DNA from: G963665085 sp963665085
Lineage (GTDB): Bacteria; Bacteroidota; Bacteroidia; Bacteroidales; JAAAOM01
NCBI GenBank assembly: GCA_963665085.2
Contig: CAXXXS010000001.1
Location: 372,001 to 436,000, forward strand
Direction: 5' to 3'
Length of the DNA stretch: 64,000 nucleotides
Shown one piece after another: positions 1 through 9,584 of the stretch. The position numbers and the translations under genes are program-made. Within the stretch, counting starts at the first letter, position 1. Each line of letters starts with the position of its first letter. Below the pieces are notes generated by a model. That model worked only from the letters and a program-made list of their open reading frames with translations. It ran no database searches and was not told where the DNA came from.

Positions 1-1359
1 AGCCCTTATTTGTGAGTAGGAATTATGATGTTTATGTCCGGGAGTATCTCCCCACCAACCATCATTTGTTATTACAAAAATAAAATCAGAGCCTTTTTTA
101 ACATAATTTGTTACATACTCACCAAAAACAGACTCCCAACAAATTACGGGAGAGATTGATGTTCCATCATTAGGAGAAATTAAATTCGCTCTTTCTTTTT
201 GTGTACCATGGCTCCTGAAAGTTCCTCCCAGCTTGAGTGTTAAATTCTCTAAAAAGCCCAAATATCTTTGATAAGGCATCTTCTCAACACCCGTTACAAG
301 TTGCGATTTATGATATATCTGAACGCTATCCGTTTGATCAAGTTGAATAGCTGAATTAAATGTATCGTAATAAAACTCTCCATTTCTATAAGGACGGGCA
401 GTCTCCGTTTCTTTAGTTTCATATCGCTTTCGGGACCAGATCCCAAGTACATATTTCATTTTTGGATACTGATCAACAAATTGCTTTAAATATTTTAATT
501 CCCTGGAATTCATAATTTGATTTAGCCAAATATTGCTATAAAGCACAGTTTCCGGCGCTACAACATAATCTGTATTTTCTGTTGCCAATGAATCGGCGAG
601 AGTAATAAGCATCATAGTAACATCCATGGGATCTACGGCAACAAATTTCTCATAAGGATCTATATTTGGCTGAACTACCACAATTTCACGGGGATCTTCT
701 TTTTCCTCATAGTTATAAAACCGAATAACAGATATTATCATAGGAACAAAAACTACGACTACCGGAATTATAAACTCCCTAATATTCCAATTCTTTTCCC
801 CTTGATCAAAAAACCACTTTTTTACTATGGTAAATACGGTTGCATTCGACAATAATATCCATAAACTACCTCCTAATGCTCCAGTATGTTCATACCATTG
901 GATAAGTTTAATATCTTCTGCAAAACCATATCCTAAAGTAAGCCAGGGCCATGTTATTTCAGCGTTGAGATAAAAATGTTCGAAGGTGATCCAATATACA
1001 ATTAACGAGAAAACACCAAAAGACGGTGATGTTTTTCTTTTTGTAAAATGGAAAAGCCAGAAAACAAAAGTAAAAAGCGAAGTATTTATTATAACTGCAA
1101 CAATTAAACCAACAAAAGAGGCATTCTTTAACCACCAGGAAGTAAGTATATTCCAGGTTGCAAAAGCGATTAAAAGATATTTTATATAACCGCCAGCCCT
1201 ATTTTCTTTTCTATTCAGATATAATTGATGTTCAACAATAAGTAGAGGAATAAATCCAACCAATAAAAATAATCCTGTAAAACCAGGGATCCATGCTGTT
1301 GAAAGCAAAATTCCGGATAGAAGAGAATATTGAAGTAATTTTTTATTTTGCATACGCAT
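1..1359 (-). CDS. lnt: Apolipoprotein N-acyltransferase, C-terminus cut by the window edge
   Basis: This inner-membrane enzyme transfers the third acyl chain to the N-terminal cysteine of lipoproteins. 453 codons are visible and roughly the last 80-100 residues lie outside the window. The N-terminus is hydrophobic (residues about 8-45). The nitrilase-like domain shows the three catalytic sites: an APETV segment (Glu), an IYHKSQL segment (Lys) and PVICWES with Cys about residue 407, followed by NDGWWGDTPGH. The start ATG at 1359 overlaps the stop of the upstream permease as TAATG, so the two genes are translationally coupled. A second ATG lies two codons inside. The identification is firm from the complete catalytic triad context. 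Confidence 0.93.
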   Translation of the reverse strand, partial: MRMQNKKLLQYSLLSGILLSTAWIPGFTGLFLLVGFIPLLIVEHQLYLNRKENRAGGYIKYLLIAFATWNILTSWWLKNASFVGLIVAVIINTSLFTFVFWLFHFTKRKTSPSFGVFSLIVYWITFEHFYLNAEITWPWLTLGYGFAEDIKLIQWYEHTGALGGSLWILLSNATVFTIVKKWFFDQGEKNWNIREFIIPVVVVFVPMIISVIRFYNYEEKEDPREIVVVQPNIDPYEKFVAVDPMDVTMMLITLADSLATENTDYVVAPETVLYSNIWLNQIMNSRELKYLKQFVDQYPKMKYVLGIWSRKRYETKETETARPYRNGEFYYDTFNSAIQLDQTDSVQIYHKSQLVTGVEKMPYQRYLGFLENLTLKLGGTFRSHGTQKERANLISPNDGTSISPVICWESVFGEYVTNYVKKGSDFIFVITNDGWWGDTPGHKHHNSYSQIRA

Positions 1360-2240
1360 TAAATCTTATTAACCAGGTAAACTCCAAACAATATTATGGT
1401 AATAGATAATAGTTGTTGAATTGAAATAATCTCATTATCTAAAATTCCCCAAAGTATAGCGAAGATGGGGATAATATATGTTACCGATGAAGCAAATACC
1501 GAGGTTGTATATTTTATAAGAACATTAAAAATCAATAGTGCAAAAACTGTCCCGAACAAAGCTAATAGGAAGATAAATCCGAGATTCACCAAATCACCAT
1601 CTTTTATGCTAAATCCGGAAAAATCTGAAAATAACAACAAAACGATTGAAACAGGTCCGATAAAGAAAAACGCCAGGGATGTAATCTCAAAGGAAGACAT
1701 ATGGTGTAACTTTGTTTTAATCTCATTCACATTTATCCCATAACATAACGTTGCAATTACAACAGGGACAGCATATATATTAAATCCTTTAAATACCTGA
1801 AATATCTGAACGCCCATAAGTCCCAATGCTCCTATCAACCCAATACCTACACCAACAATATTTAATCGACTAAATTTCTCCTTGTAAATAATCAATCCTA
1901 TGATCAGTGTAAAAAAAGGCGTTAAAGAATTAAGCATACCTGCAAGAGCACTTGATATTTGGGTTTGTGCCGTAGTAAATAACCAGGCAGGTATCATTGT
2001 TCCAATAAATCCTACAATTAATAGTGATTTAATATTTTGTTTTGTAACCTTCTTAAAATTCCTGACAGAAAAAGGCAACAATAATAAATAAGCAAATAAA
2101 ACACGAAAAGCCGCAACCTGGGTATTGTTATAAGATTCCAGACCTTTTTTCATAAGAATAAATGAGCTCCCCCAAACAAAAGACAAAAAAAGCAACGTAG
2201 CCCATTGCCATGATTTTTTTGTTAAGTCAATCTTATTCAT
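1359..2240 (-). CDS. EamA-family (DMT superfamily) permease
   Basis: This is a 293-residue, very hydrophobic protein with about ten membrane segments arranged as two EamA repeats (residues about 13-140 and 155-290). The N-terminal repeat has the typical FLSFVWGSSFILMKKGL entry. Members export or import small metabolites such as amino acids or nucleosides; the substrate cannot be read from the sequence. It precedes lnt in the same direction with a 1-base stop/start overlap, and begins 36 bp after the end of manA, so all three could be one transcript. Confidence 0.85.
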   Translation of the reverse strand: MNKIDLTKKSWQWATLLFLSFVWGSSFILMKKGLESYNNTQVAAFRVLFAYLLLLPFSVRNFKKVTKQNIKSLLIVGFIGTMIPAWLFTTAQTQISSALAGMLNSLTPFFTLIIGLIIYKEKFSRLNIVGVGIGLIGALGLMGVQIFQVFKGFNIYAVPVVIATLCYGINVNEIKTKLHHMSSFEITSLAFFFIGPVSIVLLLFSDFSGFSIKDGDLVNLGFIFLLALFGTVFALLIFNVLIKYTTSVFASSVTYIIPIFAILWGILDNEIISIQQLLSITIILFGVYLVNKI

Positions 2241-2276
2241 CTATTGTCCCGGCTATTCGTGCTGATTTGTCAATTT

Positions 2277-3260
2277 TTATTTATTGGGTAAATAAACTTC
2301 CAGAAGTTTTGCTTTTGGAGTTGGGATAACCTGATATCCATTTAATGCAGCAGGGATTAAAATTGTTTGTCCCATCTCAATTGTTTCTTCTCCAGAACCA
2401 TATTTGATTGTTGCACTTCCTTCAAGGCACATGTAAATAACAAACGTATCAAAAGGAGTAAAATCACGTTCAAAACCTTTATCGAATTCCAATAAATTTG
2501 TTTTGAAATACTGACATGTTACAAGTTCAGCAGTTTCATTCGGCTTTAAATCGTATTTTGTTTTATATTCAGGATAATATTCAAAATCAATAGCATCTAA
2601 AGCTAAATCAGTATGAAGTTCACGATAATTACCGTTAGCATCTTTACGATTAAAATCGAAGATACGATATGTAACATCTGAAGTCTGTTGAATTTCAGCT
2701 ATCAAGCTACCAGCTCCAATTGCATGTACTCGTCCTGCCGGAATAAAAAATGTGTCACCTTTTGAAACAACTTCGCAATTTAGAATCTCTGCTAGTGTAT
2801 TGTTGTTTAAATGTGACAAATAAAATTCTTTATCAGCCTTTTGATTAAATCCTACTATCAACTCAGCACCATTTTCAGCATCCAGTACATACCACATTTC
2901 TGTTTTACCAAAAGAGTTATGTCTTTTACCCGACAATTCATCATCTGGATGAACCTGAATTGACAAGTTATCATTTGCGTCAATAAATTTAATTAGTAGA
3001 GGAAATTCATTACCAAACTTGTCGTATGTTTTTTCTCCTACTAACTCATCCATATAAATCTCAAGGATTTCACTTAAATTATTTCCTGCCAAAAAACCAT
3101 TCTCAATAACAGAATAATCGCCTTCTACTCCCGATATTTCCCAACTTTCTCCGCATATATCCGAGGCTCCTTGTTTATTTAATTGCTCTCTTAATTTCTT
3201 TCCTCCCCAAATCTTATCTTTTAAAATCGGTTTAAATTTTAACGGATATAACTGATTCAT
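2277..3260 (-). CDS. manA: Mannose-6-phosphate isomerase, class I
   Basis: The enzyme interconverts fructose-6-phosphate and mannose-6-phosphate in the cytoplasm, feeding GDP-mannose and glycan synthesis. It is 327 residues long, the size of the short bacterial class I enzymes. The cupin zinc site is visible as NLSIQVHPDDE (residues about 98-108), a downstream Glu in KTEMWYVLDA, and the His of GRVHAIGAG near residue 180. The N-terminal LKFKPILKDKIWGG block is characteristic of the family. No operator or unusual start was seen. The 150 bp upstream hold no gene. Confidence 0.93.
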   Translation of the reverse strand: MNQLYPLKFKPILKDKIWGGKKLREQLNKQGASDICGESWEISGVEGDYSVIENGFLAGNNLSEILEIYMDELVGEKTYDKFGNEFPLLIKFIDANDNLSIQVHPDDELSGKRHNSFGKTEMWYVLDAENGAELIVGFNQKADKEFYLSHLNNNTLAEILNCEVVSKGDTFFIPAGRVHAIGAGSLIAEIQQTSDVTYRIFDFNRKDANGNYRELHTDLALDAIDFEYYPEYKTKYDLKPNETAELVTCQYFKTNLLEFDKGFERDFTPFDTFVIYMCLEGSATIKYGSGEETIEMGQTILIPAALNGYQVIPTPKAKLLEVYLPNK

Positions 3261-3412
3261 TCTTACGTAATTTATAGTTTATGTATTTCTCTATGTTTTT
3301 AATTTGTAAGCAAAGGTACCTACAAATTCCTAAGTTTTTTATTCTAATATTTTAAATTGATTGATGATGGATAATTTTTTTGGAACAAATGTTTTATGCA
3401 ATTATATATTTT

Positions 3413-3718
3413 CTAATCTTCCCAATAATCAACAACTGCAATCTCTTTTTTTATCTCATTAAAAAATTTTAATAATTCCTGATGTTTTGGATGCATTCTA
3501 TAAGTATCCAAATCCTCTTCTGTTCTAAAAACAGAATATAAAACCAAATCATACGCTGAGGGAGAACTACTAAAATTCAAACCTGTCTCAAAGTCAACAA
3601 TCTGCTCTATTTCAGAAGGTAAAACATCCAATCTGTCTTTTAACTCTTTAATTGCTTTTTTCTTTTCATCAATATGGAGATAATCCTTAATACGGAACAT
3701 TACAACATGTTTAAGCAT
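3413..3718 (-). CDS. Dabb-family (stress-responsive A/B barrel) protein
   Basis: This is a small 101-residue protein starting MLKHVVMFRIKD, the typical first strand of the dimeric alpha/beta barrel (Dabb) fold. The YRMHPKHQELLKFF stretch near residue 77 is the second family signature. The fold is used by several small enzymes and by proteins of unknown role; no catalytic assignment is possible here. It stands alone between manA and the divergent uridine kinase gene. Confidence 0.85.
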   Translation of the reverse strand: MLKHVVMFRIKDYLHIDEKKKAIKELKDRLDVLPSEIEQIVDFETGLNFSSSPSAYDLVLYSVFRTEEDLDTYRMHPKHQELLKFFNEIKKEIAVVDYWED

Positions 3719-3863
3719 ATTTCTCTTGACTTTTGATTACTAATCATTAAAACGACAAATAAAAAGAATCATTATAATTTAAGTAAACAATGATATTTTT
3801 TTCTTGCTGTTTTTTATTTTTGATTTGTGCTGTATGCAAATGTAACTATTTATCTTTCAAAAA

Positions 3864-4469
3864 TTGAAATTATTAGGAATAGCAGGAGGTTCCGGAACCG
3901 GGAAGACCAGTATAACAAATGCATTAAAAAATGAATTTGTTGAAACGATAACAATTCTTTCTTTAGATTCATATTATAATGATAATTCACTTCTTGCCCC
4001 CAAAGAAAGAGAGAAGCTTAATTTCGATCATCCAAAAGCTTTTGATTTCGATTTGTTATACAATCATCTTACGTCACTAAAAAAAGGAGTCTCTGTTGAG
4101 AAGCCAACTTACTCTTATATTGAAAGAACACGTAAAAAAGAAACCGAAACAATTTCTCCAACAAACCTCATAATTCTAGAGGGTATTTTGCTTTATCATG
4201 ATGAACGAATAGCAAATTTAATTGACTTCAAATATTTTATTGATTTAGATGAACACTCACGATTAAAGTATATTATTAAGAGAGACGTTGAAGAAAGAGG
4301 CCGTACAGAGAAAGAGGTAACAGAGAGATTCTTCAGAGAGGTTAATCCGATGCACAACAACTATATTGAGGCACAAAAAAAATATGCAGATTTTATTTTC
4401 ACAAATAGTAACTTAGCGGATGTAAAAAAAACAATTTTAACACACATAAAACATAAACATCTATGCTAG
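3864..4469 (+). CDS. udk: Uridine kinase
   Basis: The enzyme phosphorylates uridine and cytidine in pyrimidine salvage. It is 201 residues long, the usual length. The Walker A loop is GGSGTGKT at residues 8-15, followed by the LDSYYND substrate segment near residue 35 and the FDHPKAFDFDLL block. An RDVEERGRT lid segment lies near residue 152. The reading frame has no ATG near its start: TTG at 3864 is the only plausible initiator, because an in-frame TAA lies about 20 bp upstream and the P-loop begins eight codons in. The gene overlaps the next one by 7 bases. Confidence 0.92.
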   Translation: MKLLGIAGGSGTGKTSITNALKNEFVETITILSLDSYYNDNSLLAPKEREKLNFDHPKAFDFDLLYNHLTSLKKGVSVEKPTYSYIERTRKKETETISPTNLIILEGILLYHDERIANLIDFKYFIDLDEHSRLKYIIKRDVEERGRTEKEVTERFFREVNPMHNNYIEAQKKYADFIFTNSNLADVKKTILTHIKHKHLC

Positions 4470-5182
4470 AAGAAATCAACCTCACCAATGTCTTATTTCT
4501 TGATATTGAAACCGTGCCACAATATCCTGATTTTTCGAAATTACCTGACAGCACAAAAAAACTCTGGGAGAAAAAATCTAAAACCTTAAAAAAGGATGAG
4601 GATAAAACACCATCAGATATATATCCCCGGGCAGGGATCTACGCAGAATTTGGAAAGATAATATGCATCTCCGTTGGTATTATCTATGAAGAAAAAGATT
4701 TAAAAAAACTTAGGATTAAGTCATTTTATAATGATAATGAAAAGATATTGCTTGCTGATTTTGCTGAAATGGTCAATAAATTTTCTGTTGACAAAAAAGT
4801 TAATCTTTGTGCCCACAATGGAAAAGAATTCGATTTTCCATATATCGCGAGAAGAATATTAATCAACCAGATAACTTTGCCAAAAATTTTCCAGGTTGCT
4901 GGTAAAAAACCTTGGGAAGTACCATTTATTGACACCATGGAATTATGGCGTTTCGGTGATTATAAGAATTACACATCATTGGAACTTCTTACACATATTT
5001 TTAACATTGAAACGCCAAAACAAGATATTGATGGAAGTATGGTCAACGAAGTATACTGGAAAAATAATGATCTTGACAGGATTGTTGAGTATTGTCAAAG
5101 AGATGTTGTTGCCATTGCTCAATTGATGCTACGTTATAAAGGCGAAGAGCTGATCAACGAAACAGATATAAATATTGCCTGA
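4463..5182 (+). CDS. DEDD-type 3'-5' exonuclease (PolB-associated exonuclease-like)
   Basis: This 239-residue RNase H-fold exonuclease has the acidic motifs in order: Exo I as LFLDIETVPQ near residue 11, Exo II as CAHNGKEFDFPYIARRI near residue 116, and Exo III as YCQRDVVAIAQLM near residue 211. Such proteins trim single-stranded DNA or RNA with two metal ions. It overlaps the uridine kinase gene by 7 bases, so translation is probably coupled, though no functional link is known to me. A convergent GNAT gene follows after 17 bp. Confidence 0.87.
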   Translation: MLEEINLTNVLFLDIETVPQYPDFSKLPDSTKKLWEKKSKTLKKDEDKTPSDIYPRAGIYAEFGKIICISVGIIYEEKDLKKLRIKSFYNDNEKILLADFAEMVNKFSVDKKVNLCAHNGKEFDFPYIARRILINQITLPKIFQVAGKKPWEVPFIDTMELWRFGDYKNYTSLELLTHIFNIETPKQDIDGSMVNEVYWKNNDLDRIVEYCQRDVVAIAQLMLRYKGEELINETDINIA

Positions 5183-5199
5183 TAGTAATTAGCAGTTTT

Positions 5200-5652
5200 T
5201 TAAACCTCCATATAATATATGGATTTATAATCAAGCTGTTTTGCTCCTATCTTATGATAAAACTCAATAGCTCCTTTGTTTGCTTTGTTTACATACCATT
5301 CTACTTTTCCTGCTCCTTTTTTTGAAGCATAATCTTTAATAAAATTGAAAAGCGTTAAACCTATCCCTGAATTTCTGTATTCTGGAAAAACAAATAAATC
5401 CTCAATGAAAAAATTAGTTTTAGCCTTGAACGTAGAAAAGGTTTTTAATATTAATGCAAAACCACAAATCTCATTCTCTGCATTCTCTACAACAAAAACT
5501 TTCACATGGCTATCTGTTTTAAAAACAGAATTCTTTATGTCTGTTTCTGTTGCAGTTACCATGTCTGATTGGTTTACATGTTTTGCTAATCCCAAGATAC
5601 ACTCAAATATTATTTTTGAATCTTCTGCTGTTGCTTCTCTTACTTGAATCAT
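5200..5652 (-). CDS. GNAT-family N-acetyltransferase
   Basis: The protein has 150 residues starting MIQVREATAED. The acetyl-CoA binding motif A is visible as LFVFPEYRNSGIGLTLF (residues about 86-102, the R-x-x-G-x-G type), and the C-terminal KANKGAIEFYHKIGA segment is the usual motif B. The length and pattern fit diamine or small-molecule acetyltransferases, but the substrate is not readable. It is convergent with the exonuclease gene with a 17 bp gap. Confidence 0.86.
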   Translation of the reverse strand: MIQVREATAEDSKIIFECILGLAKHVNQSDMVTATETDIKNSVFKTDSHVKVFVVENAENEICGFALILKTFSTFKAKTNFFIEDLFVFPEYRNSGIGLTLFNFIKDYASKKGAGKVEWYVNKANKGAIEFYHKIGAKQLDYKSIYYMEV

Positions 5653-5738
5653 CTGTCTAATAAAAAATTCTTGTTACATTTTTTGATATGCCGCTTAAAT
5701 CAAAGCCTATTCTATACTAGAAGAGTAAAATTTTAGGA

Positions 5739-6542
5739 TTATGTAGCACTAACTTTTTGAGCCAATTTATAATATAATCCTGGAAGGAATCTTCTGATGT
5801 GTACCATTAACAACTCTTTTTTTCCTACTAATATTTCACGTTTGTTTTTTTGGAGACCTTTTAAAATTATCCTTGCACAGACATCCGGAAGCATTCCTTG
5901 ATCCTGCCCTTCGTCCATTTTCCCATGAAATACTCCATCTTTTGATATTGCATTTAATGAAATATTTGTTCTTATGCGCCCAGGAATAATCACGGTAACC
6001 CTGATGTTATTTTTTGCTTCTTCAGCATACAATGATTCAAAAAATCCATGAAGCGCATGTTTTGCAGCCGAATATGCAGAACGAAGTGGAAAACCAAATT
6101 TTCCTACGATACTACTCACTGCAGCAATATGCCCCCCTCCATTTTTCAACATGGACGGCAATACCGATTTGGTTAAAATTACAGCCCCAAAATAATCAAT
6201 GTCCATTATCTTTTTATCAACAGAGATATCTGTTTCGTTCGTAATTGAACGCTGACTTATTCCTCCATTATTAATAAAAATATCAATTTTGGGGTGAGAT
6301 TCAAGAACACTCTTTGCAACTTCAGGGAGTTCTTCATGTTTTGCTAAATCTAGCTGAAATATATCCAGGTTAATTGAGCTATTTATGGACAAACACTTTT
6401 CTTTTACACGATCCAACTCATCTTTTCTTCGGGATGAAAGTATAAGATTAGCTCCGTTCTTAGCAAATTCATAAGCCAGGTATTCTCCAATTCCTGAAGA
6501 TGCTCCTGTTAACCAAACTGTTTTATTCTGAAAATAGCTCAT
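5739..6542 (-). CDS. Short-chain dehydrogenase/reductase
   Basis: This is a classical SDR of 267 residues. The nucleotide-binding TGASSGIGEY motif lies at residues 13-22, the NNGG motif near residue 92, the catalytic Ser in AAVSSIVGKF near residue 143, and the YSAAKHAL Tyr/Lys pair near residue 157. Arg residues after the second strand suggest an NADP preference (inference). The C-terminal tail with a LLMVHIRRFLPGLYYKL stretch is amphipathic or membrane-peripheral, as in DHRS7/lipid-linked SDRs. It lies 1 bp downstream of the acyltransferase gene, so a lipid-related substrate is plausible. Confidence 0.88.
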   Translation of the reverse strand: MSYFQNKTVWLTGASSGIGEYLAYEFAKNGANLILSSRRKDELDRVKEKCLSINSSINLDIFQLDLAKHEELPEVAKSVLESHPKIDIFINNGGISQRSITNETDISVDKKIMDIDYFGAVILTKSVLPSMLKNGGGHIAAVSSIVGKFGFPLRSAYSAAKHALHGFFESLYAEEAKNNIRVTVIIPGRIRTNISLNAISKDGVFHGKMDEGQDQGMLPDVCARIILKGLQKNKREILVGKKELLMVHIRRFLPGLYYKLAQKVSAT

Positions 6543-6543
6543 A

Positions 6544-7908
6544 TTAATTTTTACTCAATGCTTCTCTTACTAACCCATCCATTGCTGAAACAATATTTTT
6601 TCTAACCTCAAACATCCTTATAACATCCTTATTTTTTCTGCGCATGGCACGGTTATATCTGATTTTCGCATTCCATTTTTTTACAAAAATATAGTACCTG
6701 TAAGCAAAAACTCCCGATGGTTGAAGTAAAACAAGGTAGGCTATTTTTAGCCACCATGGATGAAGAAAAATTAATGCTAATACTAATAATATTATATAAT
6801 ATAGCAAGAAGGAAATAACTCCAATAGCATATTTAAAAGAGCTATGGAACTGAGGATCTTTTATATTCTTTGTAAAAAAAGTAGGAATTTTATACGGAAT
6901 ATAGTTATTTACTAATCCCAGTAAATAAAAGGGAAATCCAAGAATTAACAGTAAAAAGCTACCTAAGATACCTGCGAATGAATATTTTGATTTTTTAAAA
7001 ACCCAATCACGCAGATTATTATCTTCCATAACCTTACTATATTCAATCACATCTTTATGAATAGGCTGAGTTTTTTCTTGAAGAGAATCAATGTCAAGAA
7101 TCCGAATCATTTCTTTGTCGGCCTTGAATTTATCGTAAATAGAATTCCCTTTTATTCCGAGATGCTCCCGCATATTACTATTATAAATAGTTCTCAGCAT
7201 CATATATGAATCGTAATATTCTTCACTTTCAATGTGAATCATATACTTCTTCATCTCATTGGCGAGCCGTTCTTTTAACTTATTTATAGCAACAGGTTCG
7301 TTCTGTAGAAACTCTTCGTAATACTCACAAACCTCTATGGGTTCTCCATAATTTACCAATAGTGTTTGTCCAAATTTTTGGTAGTTGCTATAATCGAGAC
7401 CAACAGGCATTAATTGCACTCCCGGATTAGTACCATACTCCTTTTGAGCCATAAAAGCAATTCTAAAAACTCCTTTTACCAAGTTACGTAATCGACGTTT
7501 ATCTCCGTGGTTCCCCTCTGGCATAATACAAAGCGGGGTCTGCTTGTTTTTTAATATCTGGAGTGTAAGTTGAAAGATTTCTTCGTTCTTCTTTAATTTC
7601 TCTGCTCCATCCCTAATTCTATAAATAGGTAATATCTTAAAAAATGTAAGAAGTTTTATTACAAAATTTCCCTTAAAAATATCGGAGCGGGCAAGAAATA
7701 CAGTCTGCAGAGGTATATTAAACAATACGCTAAGTGCATCCATCAACGCATTTTGATGGTTTGGGGCCATCAAAACCGGACGTTCCATGTTTACTCTTTC
7801 CCGATGAACAGCCTCTGTCTTCTTATAAAAATTATTAAATCCTACCCTACAGGTCATCTTCGTAATCTGATAACCCAATGACCATTCATCAATTGCCTTT
7901 TTTGCCAT
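6544..7908 (-). CDS. Lysophospholipid acyltransferase family protein (PlsC-like)
   Basis: The protein has the HX4D acyltransferase motif as NHQNALMD (near residue 50 from the chosen start) and the glycerophosphate-binding block MPEGNHGDKR near residue 135. A C-terminal half with three hydrophobic segments probably anchors it in the membrane. The frame is open back to 7956, but that start would overlap the symporter gene and add an untypical hydrophobic leader, so ATG at 7908 (MAKKAIDEW) is preferred. It precedes the SDR gene directly, suggesting a common role in membrane lipid assembly. The size (about 454 residues) is longer than PlsC proper because of the C-terminal extension. Confidence 0.86.
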   Translation of the reverse strand: MAKKAIDEWSLGYQITKMTCRVGFNNFYKKTEAVHRERVNMERPVLMAPNHQNALMDALSVLFNIPLQTVFLARSDIFKGNFVIKLLTFFKILPIYRIRDGAEKLKKNEEIFQLTLQILKNKQTPLCIMPEGNHGDKRRLRNLVKGVFRIAFMAQKEYGTNPGVQLMPVGLDYSNYQKFGQTLLVNYGEPIEVCEYYEEFLQNEPVAINKLKERLANEMKKYMIHIESEEYYDSYMMLRTIYNSNMREHLGIKGNSIYDKFKADKEMIRILDIDSLQEKTQPIHKDVIEYSKVMEDNNLRDWVFKKSKYSFAGILGSFLLLILGFPFYLLGLVNNYIPYKIPTFFTKNIKDPQFHSSFKYAIGVISFLLYYIILLVLALIFLHPWWLKIAYLVLLQPSGVFAYRYYIFVKKWNAKIRYNRAMRRKNKDVIRMFEVRKNIVSAMDGLVREALSKN

Positions 7909-7942
7909 TTTACTCGTTTTCAAAAAAATAAATATAGTGATA

Positions 7943-8899
7943 TTATGATGACGCAATTCTAATCTTCGACCAGAAAAATGCTATACTTAATCCTGCAAGA
8001 ATATGCCAAATTCCCCACCATGCAGCAATAAATGCCATACCTCCAACATCTAATGTTACTGGAAAAATTTTGGGATTAAAAATAAGAACAAGACCAAGAC
8101 CTGAATTTTGAATTCCTGTTTCTATGGAAATTGTTCTCCTATCATTTCGTTGTAGTTTAAACAAAGTTGCAAAAACAAAACCTGTCGAAATTGCTAATGC
8201 ATTATGTACAAGAACAATAATAAAAACATATTTTATATGTTGGATAAAAAAATCATAATTCCTTTTAAATGCTAAAACAACAATTACCATAAAAAGAATT
8301 ATTGATAGATTCTTTAAGGGTTTTACAATTTTTGAAGTAAAAACAGGAAATCTATGATTTACAAACATACCTATTACCAAAGGAATTCCTAAAAGAATAA
8401 AAACGGCTTTAAACATCTCTATCGGATCAATTTCTAAAGGCCTGAGTAATGAATTTGCATCAACATGACTTACAAAATTTGTATACAAGCCACCCCAGAA
8501 TGCAAAATTGAATGGTGTTAAAATTAATGCGGATAATGTTGCTAAAGCAGTTAAACTCACTGACAATGCAGTATTTCCTTTCGCTAAAGATGAAATAAAA
8601 TTAGAAATATTACCACCCGGACACGAGGCTACGAGAATCATCCCCAAGGCTACATTGGGTGTTATTAATCGATTGAATACCATAATCACAATAAACGTAA
8701 CTAATGGCAACACAAAAAACTGTGATACAAATCCTACAATTGCAGATTTAGGTTTTTTTACTATTTGTTTAAAGTGCTCGATCTTTATTTCCAAAGCTAC
8801 TCCAAACATAATAAAGGCTAAAGTAAGATTAAGAACGAAAAGACTTTCTGATGAGAAATTTAATCGTAATTCATCTAAGTGTAATAATGCTTCGTACAT
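7943..8899 (-). CDS. Bile acid:sodium symporter (BASS) family transporter
   Basis: This 318-residue integral membrane protein has nine to ten hydrophobic segments. The family signature is visible as ASCPGGNISNFISSLAKGN near residue 90 (the first unwound, sodium-binding crossover) and EIGIQNSGLGL-like ETGIQNSGLGL near residue 261 (the second). Members carry organic anions with sodium; bacterial substrates include pantoate-like acids, and the real substrate is unknown here. The gene starts just upstream of the acyltransferase and is divergent from the flavin reductase gene. Confidence 0.9.
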   Translation of the reverse strand: MYEALLHLDELRLNFSSESLFVLNLTLAFIMFGVALEIKIEHFKQIVKKPKSAIVGFVSQFFVLPLVTFIVIMVFNRLITPNVALGMILVASCPGGNISNFISSLAKGNTALSVSLTALATLSALILTPFNFAFWGGLYTNFVSHVDANSLLRPLEIDPIEMFKAVFILLGIPLVIGMFVNHRFPVFTSKIVKPLKNLSIILFMVIVVLAFKRNYDFFIQHIKYVFIIVLVHNALAISTGFVFATLFKLQRNDRRTISIETGIQNSGLGLVLIFNPKIFPVTLDVGGMAFIAAWWGIWHILAGLSIAFFWSKIRIASS

Positions 8900-9041
8900 T
8901 CACCTCAATATTTAATGATAAACCCTCTTTTGGTTAAACTTAATCTTGATTTAATACTATATTTACAGCCGGCTAATATATAAAATTTTATTTACGTCGA
9001 TAAAAAAGAAAAATCATTTACATACCTCAGAAAATATTGTC

Positions 9042-9554
9042 ATGAAAAATTTTAATGAAATTATTCCAAACGAAATATCAATAAATCCCTTCGAAATAAT
9101 TGGGAAAGAATGGATGCTTATAACTGCAGGGAATATTAATAATTATAATACAATGACTGCCAGTTGGGGTGGTCTGGGTGTTCTTTGGAACTATAATGTT
9201 GTAACATGTTATGTGCGTCCACAAAGACATACATTTAAATTCACAGAAGAATTTGAGTTTTTTACGTTGAGTTTTTTCCCTGCAGAATATAAAAAAGCAC
9301 TCTCTTATTGTGGTTCACATTCTGGGAAAGATGTTGACAAAGCTAAAGAGACAGGATTAATTCCAATTGCAACAGAAAATAGTGTTGCATTTAAACAAGC
9401 TAAGCTTATAATTGAGTGTAGAAAATTATATACAGATAGTTTTTCTCCTGATAATTTTATTGATAAATTATTGATCAACAAAAATTATCCAAATTCTGAT
9501 TTCCATAAAATATACATAGGAGAAATTACAAGTTTTCTGAAAAAAGAAGAATAA
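9042..9554 (+). CDS. Flavin reductase-like domain protein
   Basis: This 170-residue protein shows the split-barrel FMN-binding pattern of the flavin reductase-like family: NPFEIIGKEWMLITAG at the start, the TMTASWGGLG segment near residue 43 that contacts FMN, the VRPQRHTFKFTEE block near residue 63, and a SHSGKDVDK segment near residue 96. Such proteins reduce FMN or are flavoproteins of unknown substrate. It is transcribed away from the symporter, with about 140 bp of divergent AT-rich spacer, and is followed by a small DCC protein gene. Confidence 0.86.
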   Translation: MKNFNEIIPNEISINPFEIIGKEWMLITAGNINNYNTMTASWGGLGVLWNYNVVTCYVRPQRHTFKFTEEFEFFTLSFFPAEYKKALSYCGSHSGKDVDKAKETGLIPIATENSVAFKQAKLIIECRKLYTDSFSPDNFIDKLLINKNYPNSDFHKIYIGEITSFLKKEE

Positions 9555-9584
9555 ACTTACTTCCCAGTTTTCTGTTCCTTTAAT

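Noticed and set aside
986..1189. Plus-strand 67-codon frame
   Set aside because: It is the shadow of the lnt coding sequence on the other strand.
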